DNA from: Chloroflexota bacterium
GTDB taxonomy: Bacteria; Chloroflexota; Dehalococcoidia; JACQTR01
NCBI GenBank assembly: GCA_016210705.1
Contig: JACQTR010000017.1
Span: 1 to 9,008 of the forward strand
DNA: 9,008 nucleotides
Direction of reading: 5' to 3'
The notes under the pieces are model-generated. The model made no database searches, had not been told where the DNA came from, and saw only the letters and a list, made by a program, of their open reading frames with translations. Within the stretch, counting starts at the first letter, position 1. Every line of letters begins with the position of its first letter. Position numbers and translations under genes: made by a program. Positions 1 through 5,932 of the stretch are shown here, in pieces.

Positions 1-98
1 GAGTAAAGCAGCGCATTGAACTACGAAGTTAGCGGCATCCTTACCCTATAAAAAGGCCCAAAGTATGTTGAGCAACCCAGCGAGGTTCAAAGCCTATT
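1..98. other. Gene-free left edge, 3' flank of the sensor kinase
   Basis: No coding region is supported here. On the minus strand this is the 3' flank of the kinase gene. AAAAAGGC at 50-57 can pair with GCCTATTT at 92-99 (one mismatch), leaving a loop of about 34 bases that itself contains GTTG-AG-CAAC. On the minus strand the outer arm ends in a T run, so a weak intrinsic terminator for the two-component operon is possible. The long loop makes it unconvincing. Confidence 0.3.
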
Positions 99-1925
99 TT
101 AAATGGGCACTTCCACCGATATTGTAGTGCCCTTGCCTTGGGCACTCTCGATGGTCAAGAATCCCCCAACTAGCTGGGCGCGCTCTCGCATGCCCAATAG
201 CCCCAAACGGCCCTCGGCGGCACCTTCTACCCAATTAGAAGGAATCTCAAATCCGCGCCCGTTGTCTGACACGGTTATGTTCACCCTATCCTCCCCCAGG
301 GACACGCTGACGACCACCTCGGTGGCTTGAGCATGCTTAGCAATGTTATTTAAAGCTTCTTGAACTATGCGAAACAGGGCCAGCTCCACTTCTGGAGGTA
401 GGCGTCTTTTTTCACCAGTTATCTCTATATAAGGAGCTACGTTAGTTAACTCTCGAACGCGGTCGCCCAGCCACTCTAAAGCTGGGATAAGGCCCAGATC
501 GTCCAAAAGGGAAGGACGTAGGTCTTGACTGAAGCGTCTTACACCCTCTAACGAGTTGTTGGCCAACTCCCTTAACTCCTCTAATTGGGTGCGGAGATCA
601 GGGGATGGACGTTTTTTACCCGCTGAGAGAAGATCGAGGTGCCGCGATAGGATGACCAGGGTCTGGGCGGTATCATCGTGGAGCTCACGAGCGATGCGTC
701 TACGTTCATCCTCTTGCGCCTTGGTAACAGCCCTAACATAACGGCGCAGGCTCTCCTGAGCTCGCCGTTGCTCGGTAACGTCCCGTAGCACTAGCTGCAA
801 CGTGGCGTGATCTACCTCAGGGCCAACCCGAACCACAGAAACCTCTACTGTCCTACTGAGGCCATCTTTCCGCCTAAGCTCCTCTTCCTTAGGTTGCCCC
901 ATCGTAGATGAGGTGGTCAAAATAGGAGCTACTAAGTCAGGGGAGAACAAAACAGTAATATTCGTTCCCAGAAGTTCTTCACGGTTATAGCCAGTCAAAG
1001 CGCAAGCGGCATCATTGGCAATGGTTATATTACCGCCTTCATCGAGAAGAAAAATGGCATCGCTGGACTTCTCTAAAAGGGTACGGTACATACCAAGGGT
1101 TTCCGTCTCCCGTTGGAACAACTGTGCGTTGTGTACCGCTACGGCCACATCATGGCCTATGGCGGTGAGGAGGCCCCTATCATCTCCCTTCAAGCGGCGG
1201 GGGCTCAGCAAAACAACTCCCAGGCTTCCCAACACTTGATCCCGAGACCGGAGGGGGACCATAAAGACCGTAATCGAGCCTTTGGCTTTACCATTCCCCA
1301 GCCATGCCTCCTCATCTAGGTTTTCGCAAAGGCATGCCTTCTCCGATTTAATCATCACACTATCTCGACATTCCTTTAAAGCCCTTCCCTCCGCGCCTTC
1401 GAATCGGGGAGGTGCCATACCCTGATGGGCCGCTAACACCGGGTGATCGGGATCATTATCCACTAGAGAAATCCATACCCCGTCTACGGCTAGGACTTTA
1501 GTTACTTGGTCTAGTGCTCTTTGTAGAATCTCCCGAAGATCCAGGGATTCAGAAGTAGCACTAGCAATAGCATTAAGGGCGCTTAGAGAACGTCTTTGCC
1601 ATCGCTGCCGATCTGACTGCCAGCCAATGAGGGCCCCCACCATGACCAGCGCTGCCAGCTCCACCAATTCGGTGACCTGTCCATAGAATCCGTGGTACAA
1701 AAGGATATGAGGGGCTATTGACAACACTGTCAAAAAAGACAAAACCAGCGCCGCCCGCAGACCATAAAAGACGGCCTCGTAGGCTATGGGCACAAAGTAG
1801 AGACTCACGGAAGTGCCCATATAGATGGGGTCAATAAACCACAAATGGGCAGCGGTATTGGCAGCAACCATCCCGTAGGCTATAAGGCGTCTCCCCATTT
1901 GGAGCCAGTGCCAAAAAGAAGTCAC
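99..1925 (-). CDS. Membrane-anchored sensor histidine kinase, GAF-PAS-HisKA_3-HATPase_c (NarL-type partner)
   Basis: A sensor kinase that autophosphorylates on histidine and passes the phosphate to a response regulator, almost certainly the one encoded just upstream. Residue numbers below count from the in-frame TTG at 1931 (610 aa). Hydrophobic segments at about 15-105 suggest three or four membrane helices. A GAF domain follows at about 125-270 and a PAS domain at about 280-390. The HisKA_3 dimerisation domain has the phospho-acceptor in ELHDD (His418) with a DxxxQ phosphatase-type motif (Asp419-Gln423). The ATPase domain shows the N box (EALNNIAKH, 525-533), G1 (DNGRG, 556-560) and G2 (GRLGLLGMRER, 574-584). 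The TTG start would touch its AAAGAGG ribosome-binding site, whereas the GTG two codons inside lies 6 bases from it, so I place the start at 1925 (608 aa). The signal is unknown. The GAF domain has a cysteine cluster (Cys188, Cys200, Cys202) that may be redox sensitive. All catalytic motifs look intact. Confidence 0.93.
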   Translation of the reverse strand: MTSFWHWLQMGRRLIAYGMVAANTAAHLWFIDPIYMGTSVSLYFVPIAYEAVFYGLRAALVLSFLTVLSIAPHILLYHGFYGQVTELVELAALVMVGALIGWQSDRQRWQRRSLSALNAIASATSESLDLREILQRALDQVTKVLAVDGVWISLVDNDPDHPVLAAHQGMAPPRFEGAEGRALKECRDSVMIKSEKACLCENLDEEAWLGNGKAKGSITVFMVPLRSRDQVLGSLGVVLLSPRRLKGDDRGLLTAIGHDVAVAVHNAQLFQRETETLGMYRTLLEKSSDAIFLLDEGGNITIANDAACALTGYNREELLGTNITVLFSPDLVAPILTTSSTMGQPKEEELRRKDGLSRTVEVSVVRVGPEVDHATLQLVLRDVTEQRRAQESLRRYVRAVTKAQEDERRRIARELHDDTAQTLVILSRHLDLLSAGKKRPSPDLRTQLEELRELANNSLEGVRRFSQDLRPSLLDDLGLIPALEWLGDRVRELTNVAPYIEITGEKRRLPPEVELALFRIVQEALNNIAKHAQATEVVVSVSLGEDRVNITVSDNGRGFEIPSNWVEGAAEGRLGLLGMRERAQLVGGFLTIESAQGKGTTISVEVPI

Positions 1926-1977
1926 GGCCAACCTCTTTGCGTCAAATTAGCGGGGGTGTAATTAGCCTTGATAGTTG

Positions 1978-2724
1978 TTAGTGGACGTCGTTTAATTTGA
2001 TCAAGCCCCGGCGCATGGCCCAAATCACGGCTTCGGTACGGGAACCCACATTCAGCTTGCCAAAGATATTGCCAAAATGGGACTGTACAGTGCGTACGCT
2101 CACCGTAAGAGCGGTGGAAATCTCTTTATTACTCATCCCTTGCCCGGCTAGCCGGAGAACTTCTAACTCGCGACGGGTTAAACCATGATCCGTTTCTTCC
2201 CCCGTCTTACCAGGAGCATGGGTGAGGCGATGTAACACCTTCCGGGCCACAGTAGGATGAAGCACCGATTCTCCGTCTCGTACCGCCCTAATTGCCTCCA
2301 CTAATTCGCTACCGCGAACGTTCTTGAGAAGATAACCAGCAGCCCCAGCCTCCAAAACGGCGAAGACATAGGCATCATCGTCATAAGCACTAAGGGCAAG
2401 GACTGCTATGGAAGGGAACAAGGCCTTTAGCCTCTGCGTAGCTTCAACACCTCCGACCTTGGGCATAGCCATATCCAAAACCACCATGTCCGGCTCTAGC
2501 TCCCGCACCCGTTGGATGAGCTCCTCGCCATCGCTGGCCTCTCCCACCACTTCGATGTCGGGTTCCCGCTCTAGGATACGTCGCGTCCCCTCCCGCACCA
2601 TAGCGTGGTCATCAGCAAGAACCACCCGCACTTTCTTCATTTCAGGCTCCTCTGCTAAAGCATTATACATCTTCTCATCCAAATCCATCAAGTTCTGTTG
2701 GTTTTTATTGGCATGAATAGTCAT
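1978..2724 (-). CDS. NarL/FixJ-family response regulator with LuxR-type HTH
   Basis: A DNA-binding response regulator of 248 aa. The receiver domain (about 32-148) has the acidic pair Asp38-Asp39, the phospho-acceptor Asp84 (VVLDMAMP), Ser112 and Lys134 (YLLKN), so it should be phosphorylatable. A linker leads to a LuxR/GerE helix-turn-helix at about 180-240 (LTRRELEVLRLAGQGMSNKE, then SVRTVQSHFGNIFGKL). The start at 2724 follows AGGAGAGG with a short spacer. An alternative ATG at 2640 (Met29, MKKVRVVLADD) is also preceded by GAGGAG at 6 bases and would give the usual family length of about 220 aa, so the 28-residue N-terminal extension is uncertain. It is the first gene of a two-gene operon with the kinase. 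Divergent placement from the cytochrome genes suggests, but does not prove, that it regulates them and perhaps itself. Confidence 0.94.
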   Translation of the reverse strand: MTIHANKNQQNLMDLDEKMYNALAEEPEMKKVRVVLADDHAMVREGTRRILEREPDIEVVGEASDGEELIQRVRELEPDMVVLDMAMPKVGGVEATQRLKALFPSIAVLALSAYDDDAYVFAVLEAGAAGYLLKNVRGSELVEAIRAVRDGESVLHPTVARKVLHRLTHAPGKTGEETDHGLTRRELEVLRLAGQGMSNKEISTALTVSVRTVQSHFGNIFGKLNVGSRTEAVIWAMRRGLIKLNDVH

Positions 2725-2801
2725 TTAACCTCTCCTATTTTCTCTTATTTCTATCCTTTTCATACTAAGTTGCTACCTCCAAAAACATCCGCTCTTTTAG
2801 C

Positions 2802-2829
2802 ATATTTGGTGCAAAAAATAACCAATTAT
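2802..2829. promoter_or_regulatory. Inverted repeat, candidate operator in the divergent region
   Basis: ATATTTGGT (2802-2810) and ACCAATTAT (2821-2829) are inverted copies with one mismatch in nine, separated by the A-rich spacer GCAAAAAATA. The arm centres lie 19 bases apart, close to two helical turns, which suits a dimeric regulator such as a LuxR-type response regulator. The site lies about 75 bases upstream of the regulator start and 170 upstream of the cytochrome start. No binding protein can be assigned from sequence. Confidence 0.3.
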
Positions 2830-2838
2830 TTAAGCCCG

Positions 2839-2867
2839 TTAATAGGCCTTTTACTACGTCTTATATA
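2839..2867 (+). promoter_or_regulatory. Possible sigma-70-type promoter for the monoheme cytochrome gene
   Basis: TTAATA (2839-2844), a 17-base spacer and TATATA (2862-2867) match the -35/-10 consensus at 8 of 12 positions. Transcription would begin near 2875 and leave a leader of about 125 bases. The region is AT-rich, so chance matches are likely. No better pair was found between this site and the gene, and no convincing minus-strand promoter was found for the response regulator. Confidence 0.28.
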
Positions 2868-2918
2868 GCGAAAAAAGCAGATGTCAGTTTCCACAACTCG
2901 TCCTAAAATGTGATGTGA

Positions 2919-2945
2919 AAAGGTGAACAATTTTAGCTTACCTTT
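2919..2945. repeat. Short inverted repeat AAAGGT/ACCTTT
   Basis: AAAGGT (2919-2924) and ACCTTT (2940-2945) are perfect 6-base inverted copies separated by 15 bases, with centres 21 bases apart. They lie 54-80 bases ahead of the monoheme cytochrome start, downstream of the proposed promoter. They could be an operator or a weak leader hairpin. Six-base arms in AT-rich DNA may also arise by chance. Confidence 0.2.
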
Positions 2946-2998
2946 AAGTAAGATTAATGGAGTCATAGCGAAAAATTATAGCCATTGAGGAGGAGAAA

Positions 2999-3364
2999 AT
3001 GAGTTCGCTAAAAAAGACCCTTTGGGTAGCTGGCCTGGGTACGGTCTTAGGCCTGTCGCTCCTATATCTGGGGGGATGTGGGAGCAAAGAAAAGGAGATA
3101 ACCCCAACCAACCAGCCAATAGCTACAGCCACACCCACTACCGGAAGCCAAAGTACAACCCCCACCCCAGCAACAGGAAATCCCACCTCTTCGGCAGTCT
3201 CCGGGAAGGCCCTCTTTGATGCCCAATGTGGTGGCTGCCATCCCCTCCCCGACGCTGCGGATTATACGAAACGCCCCGCCATCTTTGAAAACATGCTCAA
3301 GTACGTGAGCGTGACCGAGACCGAGAAACAGTCCATTTTGAACTTCCTCCAGGGCAAGCCCTGA
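2999..3364 (+). CDS. Monoheme cytochrome c lipoprotein
   Basis: A small electron carrier of 121 aa. The N-terminus is a lipoprotein signal: KK at 5-6, a hydrophobic stretch from about 7 to 24, and a lipobox LGGC ending at Cys27, so the mature protein should be lipid-anchored on the outer face of the cytoplasmic membrane. A charged patch and a Thr/Pro/Ser-rich flexible linker (about 28-66) lead to a compact heme domain. Its one heme-binding motif is CGGCH (77-81), and Met99 is a plausible distal ligand. The heme domain is only about 55 residues, small for class I cytochromes. The start follows a strong GAGGAGGAG (2987-2995). The gene points away from the two-component system and toward the nonaheme cytochrome, so it may pass electrons between the membrane and that protein. 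Exact partner and potential are unknown. Confidence 0.92.
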   Translation: MSSLKKTLWVAGLGTVLGLSLLYLGGCGSKEKEITPTNQPIATATPTTGSQSTTPTPATGNPTSSAVSGKALFDAQCGGCHPLPDAADYTKRPAIFENMLKYVSVTETEKQSILNFLQGKP

Positions 3365-3442
3365 CCGTTTAACAGGTTTCTAACATTCAGCTCTGGAGTT
3401 TTAATGCGTTTCTTAGGCATTGGGTGATAAATTTAACAAAAC

Positions 3443-3470
3443 TACGCTATGTCCTTACGGAAATAGCGTA
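3443..3470 (+). promoter_or_regulatory. Hairpin 1 of the nonaheme leader
   Basis: TACGCTAT (3443-3450) and ATAGCGTA (3463-3470) are perfect inverted copies. Inside them, TCC (3452-3454) pairs with GGA (3459-3461) around the loop TTAC, with a single G-A mismatch between the two helices, giving an 11-bp interrupted stem. It is not followed by a T run, so it is not an ordinary intrinsic terminator. It could be an RNA element, a processing or stability signal, or a DNA operator. Confidence 0.5.
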
Positions 3471-3494
3471 TGTGTAAGGGGGTGAGAGCAAGGC

Positions 3495-3536
3495 AAATAA
3501 GCAAGGTTCCCTAGTTTCCGTCAGGAGGGCTTATTT
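3495..3536 (+). promoter_or_regulatory. Hairpin 2 of the nonaheme leader, enclosing an SD-like GGAGGG
   Basis: AAATAAGC (3495-3502) and GCTTATTT (3529-3536) are perfect inverted copies enclosing 26 bases. The enclosed segment contains GGAGGG (3524-3529), and CCT at 3510-3512 could pair with AGG at 3523-3525. The 3' arm ends in TTTTGATTT, so the hairpin has some terminator character. It stops 10 bases before the AAAGGAG of the nonaheme gene, a position suited to controlling transcription read-through or ribosome access. Confidence 0.45.
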
Positions 3537-3546
3537 TGATTTGGGG

Positions 3547-3553
3547 AAAGGAG
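3547..3553 (+). promoter_or_regulatory. Ribosome-binding site that fixes the nonaheme start
   Basis: AAAGGAG lies 8 bases before the GTG at 3562. The longer open frame beginning with TTG at 3541 would put this site inside the coding sequence and add seven residues ahead of the signal peptide, so the GTG is preferred. Confidence 0.75.
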
Positions 3554-3561
3554 CAGACTGT

Positions 3562-5763
3562 GTGAAAAAGAAAATTGGTATATTTGGTATGTTAGTGGTA
3601 GCAGCGCTTCTGGCTTTTGTAGGTTGGTGGAATACGGTGGCCGGGGCCTCAGAAACTACTAACGCCACGGTAAAGGTAGAGGTGACAGCGGGCAGAAACG
3701 ATAACAGCATCGCCTATCAAGTTACACTGATCAACAATACATCCGCCACCATCGGCCCCTTATACATTGCCGCCGACGTACCCAGCGGCACCAAGTTCGG
3801 TTCTGCCACTGCTACCCCTTCAGGTAGCTGGTTCAAAGGCGTGGAAGGGAACTCCGCGATATGGTTAAGTAACGGAGTGCCGGCCAAAAGTAAGCTGGGC
3901 CCCTTTACTTATAAGGTCACTGCTACCACCACTGCGGTGGGTACCGCTCACGCCTGGATCCACTGGACAGGGCCAACTGATGGCACCGCTGTATCAGCCA
4001 ATGTTAGTGCCGATTATCAGCTTATAAAAGTGCGGGGCGTGAACACTCGGGTAGACCACGAGAAGTACCCCGCCGGCAAGGTAGCATTAACTACCACCGC
4101 TGGTAAAGGCCATCAGGAGGACGAGATCGTAACCTCAGGCCTGCCTAATGTCGGAGTCGGCGATTACGTCTATCTAGAAGGTGCCAACCAAGACAGTTTG
4201 GAAAACAGCATTACCGGTTGGCAGTGGAACCTATTAGACAAGCCCGAGGGTTCACAAGCGGCTCTAGAAGGGGCCGATACTCAGACCCCACGCTTCCTGA
4301 CCGATAGGGTAGGAGAGTACGTGGTCCGTTTAGTGACCACCAACGAGAAAGGCCAGAGTGCCAGCAGTGCTATAACCGTTACCGCCGGGACGTACGCTGG
4401 TGTTAGCCTATGCGCCTCCTGCCACGACGGCAGCCTAGCCGAGGATATGGTTAGCAAATGGGCTGAGACGGGCCACGGCACCAAGTTCGAAACAACCTAT
4501 TCGTCCTACACCCCAGAGCGTGACTACTGCATTCGCTGCCATACCGTAGGCTACAACGAGACGGCCAATAATGGCGGCATGGACGATGCAGCCCGTGCCT
4601 CGGGGTGGGATCCTGCCAAAAATGGCAGCGTTTTGGCCTGGCTGAAAAAGGGCGGCAAGACCATCGAAGATGTGAAGGCCGACCCCAACATGGCTTCCAA
4701 AATCAATATTCAGTGCGAGAACTGCCATGGTCCTGGGGCTACTGCCCATACCGAGACGAAGAGCTACGATCCCGCCGTCTGCGGTCAGTGCCATCCCCAG
4801 CCATCCCAATGGCAGTACGCTGGCCACGCCAAGATTGACCCCCATATGGCCACCAACCCATCTTGCGCCAAGTGCCATACAGGGCAGGGGTATGTGGAGG
4901 TCAACATCAAGGGCAAGGAGGCCATCTTCCCTGACGCAGCTACGGCAGCTAAGCCGGCCAACATTCCGTCTCTAGAGCAGCAGTCGGGCATCTCCTGTGC
5001 CGCTTGCCACGATTCCCACTCCTTCACTCATCCCGAGGAAGGCAAATCCAAACAATTGAGGACTGAGGGGGAGGTCAAGACTGCCATGGGGTGGAGCACT
5101 GATGCTGGGGTGGCTGCTACCTGTGTTAAGTGCCACGCCAACAATCGGACGCCCGCAAACCTGGCCGACTTCATCGCCGGCACCCGCACCCGGGGCACCC
5201 ACGAGAATACTCAGGCCGATGTCTTCTACGGCAAGGGCTACTACGACTACGGCGGGGCTATCAAGGTCACCAACTCAGCTCACACCACTCTGGCCAAGGA
5301 TGCCTGCGTCACCTGCCACATGGCGGCCCAGCCTAAAGTAGATAACGTGACGGTGGACAGCGTGGGCGGCCATAGCTTCAACATGGAGGCCGAGTGGAAG
5401 GGCAAAGAGGTGGAGAACACCGGTGCCTGCGCCGCTTGCCATGGAACGACGACTACCTTCAACAGGCCAGCAGCCGGCGATTATGACGGCGATGGCAAAA
5501 TGGAGGGAGTGCAAGACGAGGTAAAGGGTCTGCTGGCTCTCATTGCCGCCAAACTACCAAAGGATGCCGAGGGCAACGTCCTAGAATCCACCTGGACCAC
5601 TGCCAATAGCACCGATGCTCAGCGAAAAGCGGCATGGAACTATCAGCTCATAGTTATCGACGGCAGCAACGGGATCCACAACACGTCCTTCACCGTGCAA
5701 CTGCTGCAACAAACCTACAAGCAGTTAACGGATACAGATGTCCCCGGAGCTACCCTGAGATAG
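3562..5763 (+). CDS. Exported nonaheme cytochrome c with N-terminal beta-sandwich-like domains
   Basis: A 733-aa multiheme cytochrome, numbered from the GTG at 3562. Lysines at 2-4, a hydrophobic stretch and VAGA-SE at about 26-31 form a signal peptide, so it is exported. Residues 35-155 resemble DUF11-type conserved repeat domains and 165-275 a PKD/Ig-like fold, by residue pattern only. Nine CXXCH motifs follow: CASCH 284, CIRCH 323, CENCH 385, CGQCH 407, CAKCH 435, CAACH 479, CVKCH 521, CVTCH 582 and CAACH 623. Ten further histidines in the heme region (305, 396, 422, 428, 486, 490, 547, 574, 604, 706) are enough for bis-His ligation of every heme. After the last heme, DYDGDGK (640-646) is a calcium-loop-like DxDxDG sequence. 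I see no C-terminal membrane helix or LPXTG anchor. Likely role is extracytoplasmic electron transfer, possibly to an external acceptor, with the lipoprotein cytochrome as a candidate partner. A reductase with a defined substrate cannot be excluded. Confidence 0.93.
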   Translation: MKKKIGIFGMLVVAALLAFVGWWNTVAGASETTNATVKVEVTAGRNDNSIAYQVTLINNTSATIGPLYIAADVPSGTKFGSATATPSGSWFKGVEGNSAIWLSNGVPAKSKLGPFTYKVTATTTAVGTAHAWIHWTGPTDGTAVSANVSADYQLIKVRGVNTRVDHEKYPAGKVALTTTAGKGHQEDEIVTSGLPNVGVGDYVYLEGANQDSLENSITGWQWNLLDKPEGSQAALEGADTQTPRFLTDRVGEYVVRLVTTNEKGQSASSAITVTAGTYAGVSLCASCHDGSLAEDMVSKWAETGHGTKFETTYSSYTPERDYCIRCHTVGYNETANNGGMDDAARASGWDPAKNGSVLAWLKKGGKTIEDVKADPNMASKINIQCENCHGPGATAHTETKSYDPAVCGQCHPQPSQWQYAGHAKIDPHMATNPSCAKCHTGQGYVEVNIKGKEAIFPDAATAAKPANIPSLEQQSGISCAACHDSHSFTHPEEGKSKQLRTEGEVKTAMGWSTDAGVAATCVKCHANNRTPANLADFIAGTRTRGTHENTQADVFYGKGYYDYGGAIKVTNSAHTTLAKDACVTCHMAAQPKVDNVTVDSVGGHSFNMEAEWKGKEVENTGACAACHGTTTTFNRPAAGDYDGDGKMEGVQDEVKGLLALIAAKLPKDAEGNVLESTWTTANSTDAQRKAAWNYQLIVIDGSNGIHNTSFTVQLLQQTYKQLTDTDVPGATLR

Positions 5764-5810
5764 GGGTAAATGCCCCAATAACTTTGCCCTCCTAACATCC
5801 CTAACCTATG

Positions 5811-5835
5811 AGGGGCCCCCTCAGCGGGGGCCCCT
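5811..5835 (+). terminator. GC-only hairpin, likely terminator of the cytochrome unit
   Basis: AGGGGCCCCC (5811-5820) and GGGGGCCCCT (5826-5835) form a perfect 10-bp stem around the loop TCAGC, 48 bases after the nonaheme stop codon. The stem is very stable, but the following T tract is poor (TTGCATTA). It may act as an intrinsic terminator, as a 3' RNA stabiliser, or with help from Rho. Confidence 0.7.
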
Positions 5836-5888
5836 TGCATTATGGCGACCATACCAGGGATCGGTTTCATATGATAAAATACGGCACA

Positions 5889-5897
5889 TGTTATGCT
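5889..5897 (+). promoter_or_regulatory. Possible extended -10 promoter for the GalT-like gene
   Basis: TGTTATGCT fits the extended -10 form (TG, one base, TATnnT). No good -35 hexamer stands 16-18 bases upstream, which extended -10 promoters can tolerate. Transcription would begin near 5904, about 29 bases before the GTG start. It lies after the strong hairpin, where a new transcript would be expected. Confidence 0.33.
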
Positions 5898-5932
5898 AGT
5901 AATTGTTCTAGATGATGCAAAGGAGAAGCCTT

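Larger units (their letters stand above)
3365..3561 (+). promoter_or_regulatory. Structured leader between the two cytochrome genes
   Basis: This 197-base gap holds two perfect 8-bp inverted repeats (listed separately) and then the ribosome-binding site of the nonaheme gene. I looked for the cores of the c-di-GMP-I/GEMM, c-di-GMP-II, TPP and cobalamin riboswitches and saw no convincing match. No strong promoter hexamer pair was seen; TTGGGT (3420-3425), 17 bases, then TACGCT (3443-3448) is weak and overlaps the first hairpin. The gap may be a transcribed leader of a two-gene message or carry its own promoter. Confidence 0.45.

Noticed and set aside
2944..3186. 80-codon minus-strand frame over the monoheme cytochrome
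   Set aside because: Its Pro/Val/Gly pattern mirrors the Thr/Pro linker on the other strand; no independent coding evidence.
3389..3402. AGCT-CTGG-AGTT followed by TTTT as a terminator after the monoheme gene
   Set aside because: The stem is only four pairs including a G-T wobble; too weak to call.
3471..3540. c-di-GMP riboswitch in the nonaheme leader
   Set aside because: Expected because of known cytochrome-linked examples, and GCAAGG/GGCAAA strings look suggestive, but the conserved core and loop arrangement could not be matched by eye.
3788..4489. Repeated 13-mer GGCACCAAGTTCG at two places in the nonaheme gene
   Set aside because: Both encode Gly-Thr-Lys-Phe in unrelated contexts; best explained by codon preference rather than a repeat element.
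4435..4878. 147-codon open frame on the minus strand inside the nonaheme gene
   Set aside because: It is antisense to a strongly supported multiheme cytochrome, has no ribosome-binding site that I could see, and its translation is low-complexity Gly/Ala/Val-rich sequence with no family resemblance.
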